Origin: Membranipora membranacea
Taxonomy: Eukaryota; Bryozoa; Gymnolaemata; Cheilostomatida; Membraniporidae
DNA: 64,000 bases
Assembly: GCA_914767715.1 (NCBI GenBank)
Contig: OU612068.1
Span: forward strand, 28,396,001 to 28,460,000
Direction: 5' to 3'
Within the stretch, counting starts at the first letter, position 1, and every line of letters begins with the position of its first letter. The position numbers and the translations under genes are program-made. Shown here piece by piece: positions 51,988 to 64,000 of this stretch. The notes under the pieces were generated by a model that saw only the letters and a list, made by a program, of their open reading frames with translations, ran no database searches and was not told the DNA's origin.

Positions 51988-54355
51988 AGCTTCCTATGAT
52001 CAGTGAGGTCAATGGACACCATGTCACGGGAGTTCATTGGTGAGGTGAACGACTTCTTACTCACCTGCAAACTGATAAGATGCTCCAACACAAGCAGGTT
52101 GCAGAGAATGGAATATTTTTAATCAATCCACAATTCCAGGCTATTTCACATATCTTCAAGTTTGGTGCCTAGTATGTTATGGTAAGATGAATCTCCTTCA
52201 CTCTCTGTCCCTCTTATCTCAATGGAAGACCACAAACCTGTGTCACGAGACTTGGCAAATAATATCTACATGTATATCTACCCTAGGATGGTATGGTTTG
52301 GAGAATGCATATAACACTTCCATCGATCAACGTTTGAAATTTTATGTCTCCTTGAACTAGCTATTTTGGTCTAATCCATGACAAATGATTTGGACTCTAG
52401 CCTAAAAATAGTGATGTTTTGCGTACATGGTAACAGGATCTATAGACTTCACAACCACAATCCTTTTAACAGCATTCAGTGATTAATAAATCTGGCAACC
52501 CTATATGCAGATGGGTAATATCTTTTATAGCTGGGTTTTTTTTGTATAAGCTGATATTTTCACGAATAAAATGCCTTTTATTGAAATTGATAGTTTGATT
52601 CCAATCAAAAATTGACGGAAGAAAAATGAAAAAAGAGGCTGAGGGAAAATGTGAACCTGCTGTTAACAACATTATGCATCTAAGAGCAACGGCAGTATTA
52701 CCACAACATAGATAATTTTATGTCATGACCTAACCATTGCCTAGTACTTCGCCGGCTGGTTGTATAGAGAAGTTACAGGGAAACTGCATGGTTGTATAAT
52801 TAGGAGCTTCATTAACTTGATGATAGTTATTTTGAGTCATACTGTGGCTCAGCTGTTTTACATTTTACTACATTCAGTTGAATTTCCCAGGCTTCATTTG
52901 ATGTTTTTTGATTAATCCTGTGTGTGACAGTGACTTATTGACGCATTTGTTATTGTTAAGTCAAATATATATAAAATAATGTTTAAACAATTGATCATGT
53001 GCAAGGAATGATGCGCCAGCGCTGGCTGCATCAGCTAATGGAAATCTCATCATGTGACAGTTAGATCAGGCTTGGCCCAGTTTGCCTGCTCTCACTCTAC
53101 CTCTACTGATATGTTGCAGTAGAGGGGAACAACTCCGAAAGAGGCAAACGAGATGTAAAATTGATTTCACGATTACTGAAGACATGAAGCTGTTTTCTTC
53201 AATGTGGATGGAAACAGATTGATTGCAAATAGCTAAAGCTCTAAAATACAAAGGTGCTTTGATTGCATAAGGGATATTTTTAAATTCACGAACACTGGGT
53301 ATGCATTTGTCGGATATACAACCAACTAAGGACTGAACACCCAGGCAGAACAGGCACCACTCCTCAATGTTTTAGTTGGTATGGAGTCACCCCTTAAACT
53401 CTATATATATTTATGTAATAATAATTGAGTTTAACAAAAGGCGATCTGTACATTCAATACATACCAAAGAAACTAAGATATATCCAGGTCTAGATGTGGA
53501 ATGGTTCTCTTCTTCAAGTTTGATTACATTTGTTTTTTATATGGATGTGGGTTATGCTTTTGGGAATTTGGGAAGGGAAAGCGGAGATTAGGCTCTCAAA
53601 TACTCGATGATGAAATCCTGATGTAAAAATAAGAGCCATTTTTGTGCAAGTATGGAAATATATAACAATCATGGTAAATTGTCAGTGGCTTTGATCAAAT
53701 AAATGGCCTTAATTGAGCTTCCAAAACTGAAAATAACTGGTGCAATCAGATCAATCGATAAGGATGATTTAGCGACAGGAATCAGGATATGCCAAGTGAA
53801 TAGCGCCAGCTGCCCAGTGTATAGAGCTTCTGTACCGGTTGTCAGCTCACTGCTCATCTCATCCTTATATGGCCTTTGTCAGTCCTGTAGGAAGCTTGTT
53901 ATATCTCATAGTCAATAGCTGTAAGGTCAGGAGGAAGCCCATTATATTTCATCCTGAATGGCTCAGGTCTTTATAATATATTTCATCCCTGGACTTATAT
54001 CATAAATAAAAGATAAATAGTGAGACTGATTTTATATTTTTATTATCAGATAAGCTGCTATGCGGCTGTGACTGACGCTTCTTACCAAAACATGATCATG
54101 TCAATGACACTTGAGAGAACCAGGACACAGCATGGAGGAAGGGAGACGGAAGTTCTGTTATTAAAAATATTGAGTATTGGAAACTACACCATATTCTATT
54201 TTGTCGAGGTTCAAAAATTCAGAAATTTGATCACATCACCTTCCAAAGAGCACCAAGGTATTGATACTAAAAACTAAAAAAAGGGAGGCTTTAGGTTGTT
54301 TGTGTTCATTGGATATTTAAGTCATACCTCGTCTATGATTTAAACCACACCGATC
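51988..54355. other. Intergenic spacer between copies C and D
   Basis: Equivalent of the B-C spacer, nearly identical in sequence. No supported exon. Confidence 0.6.
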
Positions 54356-57300
54356 TCAAAAGTTACAGTATTGTTGTTCTGACACTTCAGTCATATATTT
54401 GGTTTTCCCCACATCTGGGTTCTCTTCTATCATCTTCTTGACTTGCTCTCTCAGCTTTGGTTTGCTAACCTGTCAGTAAAAAACAGTATGCATACTGTTA
54501 TTATTTGTTTGTTTGCATTTGATCCTGTGAACATTATGGTTTGATCAGTGTATATATACGACAACGACTACAAAATATTCAACACATTTGGCTTGACTTG
54601 AAAGGTTTCACTAATTACTATATTAACTGGCTACGTATTCTATTACTTGATTGTTAGGGAGATATTGGTATCAGAGGTGTGCGATGGATGGGATTCCCGT
54701 TCGTCTGTGTCCGTCCATATTTTTAGCATGGGCGACGGACAATTTATTCTAATGGACGGCCAGTAAAAATTTGGGCGGATGGTTTATCCTGGAATGGGCG
54801 TGGATGGACGGACAAAAATTTTTAATGGATGGGCAGAAAATGTTTGGGCGGACAGTTTCTGCTGGACGAGCATTGACGGACAGACAAAAAACGGGCTGAA
54901 ACTGGATGGACGGTCTTTAATTGTGGGAATGGAAGGCCGGACAATGTTTTAATGGACGGGCAACAACACTTTGGATAGGCGGTTGCGGCTTGACAGGCTT
55001 GGACGGACGAAATATTTTGATCAACAACCAACCATACTAAGGACAAAAAAGTTAGCTCCATATTATTAAATTAATTTAAATAGATGATAGCACCTGAATT
55101 GCAACAACTTCAAGGTCTTAGGCAGCAAAATGCTGCCGAACAAAAATACAAACAGAGCAGACTAATTAGAATCTCACTGGACACCTTAATCAAGAGGATT
55201 ATGAATATTTATCATATATGTGCTTTTATATTATGGTATTTATGGGATGTACAGATACTGTGAAGATAAGATAAGATAAGAACACAATTTCGCACAACTT
55301 TCATCCAGTTCCAACCAAATAATAATGCATCTCTTTGCTATCACATTATTTTTACTCTATTATGTCACCTTTCTTGAATTATCTGTCCATGGAAACTTGT
55401 CAAAGTAGATTATCCTACAAGGCTGCTGGGATCTATCCAACTACAACATTCAATAAACAACAGTTTGTTACTCAAATGGCTGAAGTACAGTATCTGTGTG
55501 TGTGGCTTATAAATAAAACATTTCAAGTAGTGCATAGATATAGGCATAGCTAGTATTAGGCGTGGAGTAGTATGCACTGGTGATACTTTGAAAACTAATG
55601 GGATGCCTTCAAAGATGTGCTTCCGACAGAAAATTTTGCTGAATAACACATGGACTTCCTGGGAAACAGGGATTGACCATGGTAGGAACCTAAATCTAAT
55701 GTATGGTTAAAACCGTGATCATTAATTATCATTAAAATTATCCAGTAGATTTACTTACTCCGTTGATGAAACAGAAAGTCAGCAGTTCATCTTCCTTGAT
55801 AGTGTCACGTCCCTCATCCAGCCTGAAACAACCAATTAAGAGCTAAGTCCTTTTTTTCACCAGAGAAATCTTAACAGCATCCCAAATGCTTTGAAGACAA
55901 AGACGAAGAAAATTGGCAAAATCCAATGAAATATCTCTGTTGATGAGGGAGTTCATTGGCAAAACCTTTCACGGCAATAGTCAGCAAACAGCATAGGAAG
56001 TGTAAACAAATCCGGAACCATAAATGGAGAATGGTCACTCTGAAGTGTGGCTGATACATTCAACAAACTTGATGATGAGATGGATCCTCCACCTATGATA
56101 TTCAATGTCATAAAGATCTATTAGGAGGGAAATCAGAAGCAGCATCATGTTCGCTCCAGCCGGGGTCGATCGGGCGAGTGGGCAATAGTCTGGGAAGCTC
56201 AGACTACTTAATATCATACCTTATACAATAAGTTAGCTCATCTCCCATATGATCAGTACAGTGAGCTGATATCACCTACAATCAGATTAAGACCAGGCTG
56301 ATAGTTCCAGTGCTCAAATGGCTGCGAGTGAGAGTTTTGATAGATAGAGTTTTGATAGATAGAGTTTTGATAGATAATGGATAGATGAATTGCTTGAATG
56401 TGACACACACCTTGCAACCATTAGAAAGCTTAAACTAGGCTGACATATTTACATACTAGTAAATTATAAATTCAGATCACCTACCTATTGCTGTATGTTC
56501 ACAATATTGATTGTTGAATTTGAGATAGAGAATTAGAAAAACTTTTAACCAATCTTAAAAATAACATCAGTTACAAACGCTTTAATCAAACCTAAAGTGT
56601 TAAAAAGCTCTTGTTTCTTTTACAAACCGAGTTATCCACAATGAGAGGGTGCATACTGAGAACTTCCTCTATAGGTCCTGGAAAAATCACATCCCCGAGT
56701 ACTTTGTATCTGATAGCATCAGCTACTCTTCCTTTGACGGTGATAGTTCCATCAGGATGCATCACCGCAACATCCCTGAAATGTTCAGCAACAGGTCTAA
56801 GTGCGTCAAATTTTATATACTCCTTTCATCTTTGTTAAACATACCCCCCACAAAATATTGTTACAATTTGTTTCATGTTTTTACCATGTTGATCAACAGG
56901 CTGACATTTATTATCTGTGGCCATATGCACCTTGTCCTGTAAAAGCCATCTTCTGTGAATGCCTCCCTGGTCTTCTGTTCTTCGCCTTTATACTCCTTAA
57001 ACAAAGTAATCGACTTAAACTGAACTTCTCCATCTGTACCGATATCGACTATGTTGTTTTCTTCATCCACAATTCTAACCTTAAAAAAATATGTTGTAAT
57101 CATAGATAAATAATAAACTTAGCGAAGGACAAAACTGTTGGAAAAGGTCATAACATCAAACACTATCAACGTCATTCACTTGAGCCTGATAAATCTGAGA
57201 ACCTATCGGTGTGATGGAGGTGGTAACGAAACAAATTATATATCAGCAGGACATATATATTACAATCCACGGCTAAGATTAAGTATTCAGCAAAGTGAGC

Positions 57301-60300
57301 AAGCGTGATACAACAGTGACGTATGGTATGATAACCAACATGTAATGAGGCTAGAGTTATGTGTTCTTGCAGAAAGTAGAAGGCAACTGCCAAAGACTGT
57401 TTATCCAATGAACTAAACCTAAAGGTTTAGTTCATTGGTTTATCAATGAGCCTAATAATAAGTAGTTATGGAAAAATAGGATTGTCACAAATTAAGTTTT
57501 TATTTATATCTTACCTCTGAGTTAATTCTTGGATGAAGTCGCGATTGCATCCTCAGATTCTCATCATCTTGTGAGGTGCCCAATGTGGTATGGGCTACAA
57601 TGAACTCCTCACACATCGACAAATCTGTCTGTTAGGTAAAAAGTATAGTGAAACAGCTAATGAAAGTGTATTCGTTGTGGGTGGATATGTGATAAACACA
57701 AGTTACCTCATATTCCTCTCAAATCATATAAGTTCACCATAGATGACCTTGTGTTTTGCAAGACTTCTACTATCAAGATTTGTCTTCTTCCTGAGCCTGA
57801 GTGGACAACTTCCTTGTTTAGTTATTTGATTTGCCAGGTTTGTAATGGCAGGATTTGTAGCTTGATAAAATTTCCTTAAACCCTACATATAGTTATCTCT
57901 AACTACAGTTCGATGAAATCATGCTAAAGTTTACTCCTGTAGGGAATTTAATATTGTGACCTACCCCAACACTGCCGTGTCAATTCCGGAACTCCCTGGT
58001 ATAATGGAAAACTTGTGTGGAACTGAATAGAACCATAATTTGACATCCTAGTATTGTTTTGAATTTTGTTCATTGCTCCTTAATTATTATCAGGCACATA
58101 AACCTTTACTATTGTGATAGGAAAGCATGCAGAAGAAATCAAATTTAAATATAGGTACTCTATTGTTATTAACGAGGCTAGAGTATAGCTAAGGAAATCA
58201 CTGAACACATTAATTGCTTGTATAGTAATGACATATTACTATTATGGAAAAACTTGTGGAAAATTCCTCTATCGAACCCAACATTTAAAGCCACGGTAAG
58301 ATGCAAAGCAGATCAATTGGATATTTCCTTCCTTACTGGAAGGACTTACCAAACTTGAGTTCTGCTGCTAAGCGCTGAACAGATAATTGTATTACATCAA
58401 AGACTAACTGGTCCTGAGTGACCCAAGGGAACTTTGTATCTAGAGGAGAGCATTGACCATAGCCGGTAGGATTATCATATCATGACCATGTTTGTATAAA
58501 TATTCTTATAAAAAAAAAAATATATATGTATGAATATATAATATATTTATACATTAGCTTGCCTGAATTCTGACATTGATCATGAGATACACTACTTCAT
58601 CACCCTGAATTACAGATTGGTAGAGCACACAGTAGTTCACTTAGGGTAACCTAGCAGGCACTGCCTCCCCTAAAAACCTAAATACAGTGGCCTAAAACAC
58701 AATAATTGAATAATCCATGTCAGAATCAGCTCCTCTGTGATTTCCATTCGCTAATTATATGCTTGCGGAGGAGCAGCACCCCTCCTGGACATGCCTCGGA
58801 CTTGCCTCGGATTTTTGCCTCCCCTACCTTTTCTCTTAACTACGGCCCTGCCTAGTTTCAGCACAAGAGATTTGATGAGACAACTCTAAGTAGATGATTA
58901 TGTCTAAGCGCTGACACTAGATCTTTGGTTGAATTGGCACTGCATTTTCATGATATTTTCTCTGTCTATGTAATGAAATGATGTGCTAAGAAATGCCACA
59001 TCTAAATACAATCAATGAAGTTTAAGCTTCTGAAATCTGAATGGTGTTGACATGAAATGTAAAGCCTAAATTTCTAATGAAAAAAAAAGCTTTTATTGAC
59101 AGGCTATCGCCAGGAGATTCATTATCAAACTTCCTCCCATTCATCTATCTCTAGAATTAAATTTTAGGTCATGGTTTCTGCCGCATAAATTTCTTTGAGC
59201 TTTGATCGTAACTCAGGCGTTGTTTTGAGGAAAAATTCACATCTAGTATCTTACAAGATGAGAAGTAGAAAAAAGAATTTTTCTTGACTGAGCTGAGTCG
59301 GATCCATTCATTTTTCTCCTCGTTTCAGGCCCGAGCTCTGTTGTTTAAACAAAATAAGTAATATTTTTGATATCATTGAAAAGTGTTGACTATATATTTA
59401 ACAGGACCGGTATGCCTCCTGATTTACAAGCTCAGCTGTGTAGCAGCAGTGGGGATGAGGGTCTGGTCACACTAATACAGATGGTGTATGATGTGCCATC
59501 ATCTGATGCTGGACCGGTGCAGGCTGAAGATGAGTTTACAACTACTACAACAGAAGAGTTAAAAGACAACGATGCTGGACTCATCAATGTTCAGACACTG
59601 CAGGAACACGAAACTGATGACGATGAAGAAGGTGATTCACCGCCAGGAATAAATCACGATGCATCACAGAGATCACAGAAGTTAGTCTCTCTGTCGGCCA
59701 TGAGAAGGCAATGGAGAACCAGGATGAGTAGCAGGATGCCCGCAGCCAATCAGGAGAGGTGGAGAAACGGCAAAATCAGAAAGAAAAGATCCAAAAAAGA
59801 CCTCTTGTGGATGATGTTTTCAGTTCTTGTACATGAGCCAAAGGCCACAAGCAAAACCAGTTGTACAGAGTATCCTGACATTTTATCGGATGACCATCCA
59901 CTGAGGGTAGAGACTCCATCATCCGCAAAATCTACAGATGGCCCGACAACAGGACGGGGTGCTTGTTCTAAAATTAATGCTTCACTAGAAGTTTCGAATA
60001 GAACAACAAGCCACGGTTAGTGGTTTTGGCAGTAGTTATGATGCTAAATATACATTATAATTATACTCCACAAACTTTTACCTTTGTTGTTCGTGTTCAA
60101 TCATAATAAACGTTGCAAGCAGCCTGTTAAACACACAGTAAATCCATGACTGGCTGATTGTTGATGATCTCTTTTCTGCAGATGAAAGTGGTGCAGCAAA
60201 CTTTGAAGAACCATCGGACATCATCTCATTGCCTAACTCAGCTCATGTAGTAGATGATTACGGTGAACTCTCATCTGATGAAGGTAAGAATCACTATCCA

Positions 60301-63300
60301 TCTATTAATCTCTTTTTATGAATTACTCAATTGATATATTGCTGGACCCAAGCAGACACAAATATTAACTCCTATATTTACTCCGCATTACTATAAACCA
60401 ATGAAATCTGATGTTGTGATTTTCCGCTACCGCTATCCTATCTGCAAATCTTCTATTGCTCGTATAGTCACTAATGTTTTCAAAATGAAGTAGTGTGTTT
60501 AGTGTGTTTATTTGTTGCAGAGGATTGTCATGAAGTGTCATGTGGTGAATTCCCCAAAGAGAATTTACTCTTGTCAATTATTGAGGACGATCAACCATTT
60601 GAGACAGCAGGCAGTTTTCAAGTCCTCAAAACAGCGCTTAGGGCCTGTCTCGATCAATTGAAAAACCAAGACCCGGACTACTTTATACCAGAGAAGGCCG
60701 CAAAAATGGTTGGACTAGCCACCATAATAAGTCACTCAGAATTCCTCAAATTCATTCTTGGAACGTTTAATAATGAGCACAAAGTGGCCACCCTGACTAA
60801 ATTTAGGTCTGAATGTTGCTCATATGGCAGCCTACCTGTGCAATATTGATATCACATCTCAATTAATTGAGAATATGGCCGGGGATGGTGAACTGTTGTT
60901 CCAACAGAAAGCCACAACTATGAGTCCCCTGTTTCACAGTTTAACCCCAGTTCACATTGCGGCGAGACTTGGTGGGAACCCTGATATCCTTAGTTCAATG
61001 TTAAACTCAGTCAGCACTGATTCCAGGAATAGACTACTTAGGGTGACTGATAATAATGGTGATACACCTTTACATGTGGCTGCCACATACACTGAAAACC
61101 CTTCTACCATTACCACGATCATGAACTCAATAGGCATCAAGAACAAAGTTTATTTGAACTCCCAAAGAAATAAGAAGGGTCAAACCCCGGCTCATTGCAT
61201 AGCCTCACGAAATAATATTTTTGAGATATTGACAGTCTTAATTGATGAGTTGGGTTTGAAGTCGAAAATGTCTGTATTGAGTATCAGAGACAAGCAGGGA
61301 AACACCCCCCTACACTTGGCTGGGGAATTCCTCGGTAACCAGAAAATCCGGGACTTACTAGGGTCTCCGATTAGAGATGAATCGAAGCTGCTCAGTAATG
61401 AGAGTATCAATGCCGTTATTCAGGAAGCCGCTCATTGTAATCAAAAATTAGTAGTCAATGCCTTTTTCGACAATGACCTTAACCCTGCAGACAAAATGGA
61501 CATCCTTCGAAGGAAATACAACAAAGGTAGCACACCATTACACACCGCGGTAATCTCTCAAAATAAACCTAACAGTGCTTTGATTTACTCCTTGCTGACT
61601 TCGCTTTCCTCAAAACAGAAAACCAAAGTTCTCAAAAAGTTAGACAATGAGGGCTGCACTCCGCTGCACAGAGCATGTTTAGGTCTGAAGGATGTTGAAT
61701 CTATCAAAGCCCTATTGAGTGGTCTCAACATTCAGGAAAAATCAGTTGTCCCGATGTAGTCTCTCGTAGTTACTTGTCATTTGATACAAAATTTTTAAAA
61801 CATTGCAGACAGTATATGGTTTTAAACAACAAGCTTCATAAGGCTAACAGGGCAGCTAGTTGAGTACAAAGGTTCAAACCAATTCTTCGCTCCTTTAATT
61901 TGTTAAATTCAGGCAACTAATGGTGAGCGTGGATTATATTTGAAACGAAGAAAAAGCTGCAGCAGTCATAATTGGCGTATGTAAGCAGAGAGAATGGAAT
62001 CCAATCTCCCTGATGTAAACGTAGCAAAATAATAGGGTTTTCAGAGATTGAAAATGGTGCCACAGAAAATGTATGCTGATATTGAAATTTGAAATTGGAC
62101 CTGACAACGTAATCTTAAAGTTTGATGGTGTAGTGTGAACTGACCCTACCGTGTACTCTGAACCCATTACTCTTGATGTATGAAGCTGCGTTTACATCAG
62201 GCCGTCTTTTGGCCCATTCTTGAGTCTGACCGACAAATTACTAAGACGGAGGCTGAGACTGTGTAGTGTAAATAACAAAAACGGTTGACTGACCTTGTCT
62301 GACCGGCTTTTAAGACGGTGTCTCGCAATTCGAGCAGTGCTCGTTTTGCAGTCTCAAGACTGCCCGTCTTAACACAAATTCCTAATTTAGCGATCACAAT
62401 ACTGCCTTTTGTTCTTTCACTCACACTTATTTTCTCTGAGACTGACATTGGCTAAGCCGGTGCTATGTAAACACATGCCAGTCTCAGACTCTGGCTCCGA
62501 CTTGGGGTTAAAGACTGCTCAGTCTTGAGTTGGTGGCCAGCTGACGGAGAAGGCCTAATGTAAACGCAGCTTTAAAGTGCCGAAACTAAAACACAAGGAA
62601 CTTAGGGGTGCCACAGATATAGTAATACAGTATTACCTATGTATATGGCAGGCGCACACACTTGTACTTGTACTTAGGGGTGTTGCGGGGAAATAATCAC
62701 AATAATTACAGTAATCAGTAATGCGCAGTAATCTACAGTAATCAGTAATGTGCAATAATCTTGTTATGAGTTTAACACTTTACCTACCATTTGAATTCCT
62801 CCAAGCACACCTTGAATTTCTTGTTTGAAGCCTTGAGAGATCAATTGACCTGCATGCTCACAGAACTTCATACGATGTATTGGGATGTTTCTTTTTTTAA
62901 CGTATGTCGCAAGGAGACTGTAGAAATCACCAGGTAGGCACAAATATTCAACTCTGAAATATAACATAACATGTACTTTTTACCACCATCATCAATCAAA
63001 TCATCAGCGTTTTCTTGGGCTTTAGCCTTCAAGTTTGACAAAGGTCAACGTTATTATTGCAATTAGAAAATACAGTAGGCAAATTCCACCTTGTTTTTTG
63101 TAGATATGAAAGACCCTAAATGCTGGGAGAAAAAGAAAAAAAACTGAGCAGATGTAACATACTTATCTTTTATAATGCCATCGATAGACCATTTAGCTAC
63201 ATCATCGCTTAATCTACCCTCACATGCATCTGGGGCAAGCAGTACCTTACTGAATCTGCCAGCCAGTGTTAGAGCGACACAAGCATAACTGATCAGTTCA

Positions 63301-64000
63301 TCCATATTTTGATTCATAGTGAAACAGGGCTGTAACGATATCAAGCTCGGTATGGGACAATGAAGAATCATAATAGAGATAAGCTACATATCTAATAGGC
63401 CTGGGAGTATTTTGTAAAAACCCGGAGAGGGACCACCGAGAGACACCTCAGCCTTAACAATATCCATCTGCACCGAACCTGAGGTAATAAGCTTGTTATA
63501 GAATATTCTTAGAAGATGGAATTCTCATGTTTATTCAAACTTATTTCTTCCATTCTATAATACCTGCACCAAAATTTCCAAACCCAAATACGTTGTAATC
63601 TCACAAATTGATATACAAGAAAGCGTTAACTTACAGTAAGATTTTTTGCACGAAGTTGCATCAGTTCATTAGCTAATCCTCTATGGCTGTGAGCAATACA
63701 CTTAGCATTACCGGTGCTGCCCTAAAACATTTCACTGTCATTTTAACTGAAAATTTACAGCAAACCTGAATATTTCTGGGGCTGTCTGTCAAATTTGCGA
63801 AATCAAAGGAGCAGATGATCATGATTGCTGTCAATGGCTGATTTTTTGAGTAGGACAACTTTCAATTTCAAGCTTACTTTGAGGTTAAAGTCAACATTTA
63901 ATCAGGTATGCCAGGAAAACAGAAAATTTGACTGATACACCTCATAAGCCTTATATTATACAAGTCTAACCATCCAGTTATCGATACTTACAGAGCTGAA
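54356..64000 (-). CDS. Copy D: acyl-CoA-synthetase-like gene, 5' end beyond the window
   Basis: Exons on the - strand: end of exon 5 at 64000-63992, then 63721-63635, 63329-63163, 62953-62788, 57628-57515, 57079-56931, 56775-56628, 56275-56220, 55822-55759, 54469-54356 (TGA). All lengths match copy B and no stop is seen in the visible part. Variants: KFCEHAGQLISQGF in exon 8 (B and C have CDHGGQ), FYRTRD in exon 10 and CFING in exon 13. Intron 8 is enlarged to about 5.2 kb by an antisense ankyrin-gene fragment (58844-61741) and a MITE (62184-62571). Exons 1-4 and most of exon 5 are outside the window, so integrity of the whole gene is unknown. Confidence 0.85.
54670..55020. repeat. Degenerate GGACGG-type repeat in intron 13 of copy D
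   Basis: Counterpart of the runs in copies B and C. Confidence 0.7.
57405..57438. repeat. Perfect hairpin in intron 9 of copy D
   Basis: Same 16-bp inverted repeat as in copies B and C. Confidence 0.75.
59405..61750 (+). pseudogene. Ankyrin-repeat gene fragment nested antisense in intron 8 of copy D
   Basis: Three exons on the + strand: 59405-60015 (acceptor TTTAACAG, first Met at 59412), 60182-60283, and 60521 onward, joined in phase by GT-AG introns. The first exons encode a Ser/Asp/Glu-rich region with a basic stretch (RNGKIRKKRSKKDLLW). The third has a helical stretch and then ankyrin-type repeats recognisable by GDTPLHVAA, GQTPAHCIA, GNTPLHLAG, GSTPLHTAV and GCTPLHRAC. Near 60810 the frame breaks: the upstream frame ends at 60849 while the repeats continue one base out of phase. 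The reading ends at 61759 only because it runs into intron sequence of copy D at the junction near 61741-61748. Presence of introns shows that the fragment came from genomic DNA, not by retroposition. It looks like a captured, non-functional piece of a larger ankyrin protein gene. Confidence 0.7.
62184..62571. mobile_element. MITE in intron 8 of copy D
   Basis: A 388-bp insertion with terminal inverted repeats AGCTGCGTTTACAT / ATGTAAACGCAGCT and further inverted blocks (AGGCC, GACGG/CCGTC), absent from copies B and C. The empty site in copy C reads GATGTATTAAAGTGC (about 45277-45291). Here it is GATGTATGA-element-TTAAAGTGC, compatible with a 3-bp TTA duplication with one side mutated. A PIF/Harbinger-like affinity is possible on that basis only. 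Confidence 0.75.
62700..62752. repeat. 27-bp tandem repeat, contracted, intron 8 of copy D
   Basis: About 1.5-2 units of the repeat that has four copies in B and C. Confidence 0.75.

Noticed and set aside
53703-53918. 71-codon frames shared at 38861-39076 and 53703-53918, and other short frames shared by the intergenic spacers
   Set aside because: They are conserved only because the whole spacer is duplicated; no splice, homology or coding bias is visible.
59367-61759. Intact ankyrin-repeat gene
   Set aside because: A one-base frame break near 60810 and truncation at the junction with copy D intron sequence; called as a fragment.

Overview
The window is nuclear DNA of a multicellular animal, probably a marine invertebrate. 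It is AT-rich and has compact GT-AG introns, poly-A signals, a TATA promoter, decayed retrotransposon sequence and foldback and MITE-type DNA elements. The phylum cannot be fixed from the sequence. Nothing here is prokaryotic.

Layout. (1) 1-5260, + strand: the last eight coding exons of cytosolic glutaminyl-tRNA synthetase; the 5' part lies off the left edge. (2) 5.9-14.4 kb, - strand, convergent with (1): a three-exon gene for a secreted protein of about 1631 aa. It has a signal peptide, strongly basic ends and an acidic Tyr/Gly/His-rich middle built from about 20 copies of one module, like a structural, matrix or adhesive protein. Its 3.1 kb intron carries a long palindromic element. (3) 15.3-64.0 kb, - strand: a head-to-tail tandem array of four copies (A, B, C, D) of one 14-exon ANL-superfamily acyl-CoA-synthetase-like gene, with a repeat unit of about 11.6 kb.

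State of the array. Copy B (27.9-37.1 kb) joins into one uninterrupted 613-codon reading frame. Copy A (15.3-25.5 kb) is a dead chimera: a B-like 5' half joined to an older, divergent 3' half, then split in exon 5 by a foldback transposon and an inversion, with further stops. Copy C (39.5-52.0 kb) has a second foldback element in intron 4 and a 5-bp deletion in exon 13 that removes the C-terminal end. Copy D (54.4-64.0 kb, running off the right edge) carries an antisense fragment of an ankyrin-repeat gene and a MITE in intron 8.

Main results of the reading. The two foldback elements are about 3.2 and 3.6 kb, with arms of about 415 bp made of short degenerate tandem repeats. They have the same termini and 9-bp target duplications, and copy B supplies an empty site. 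In copy A the duplications are exchanged between the two ends of an inverted segment, the mark of element-mediated rearrangement. Copies B-D have all changed the ANL TGD motif to TRD. The secreted protein has a basic-acidic-basic block design with the same FGDVY motif near both ends.
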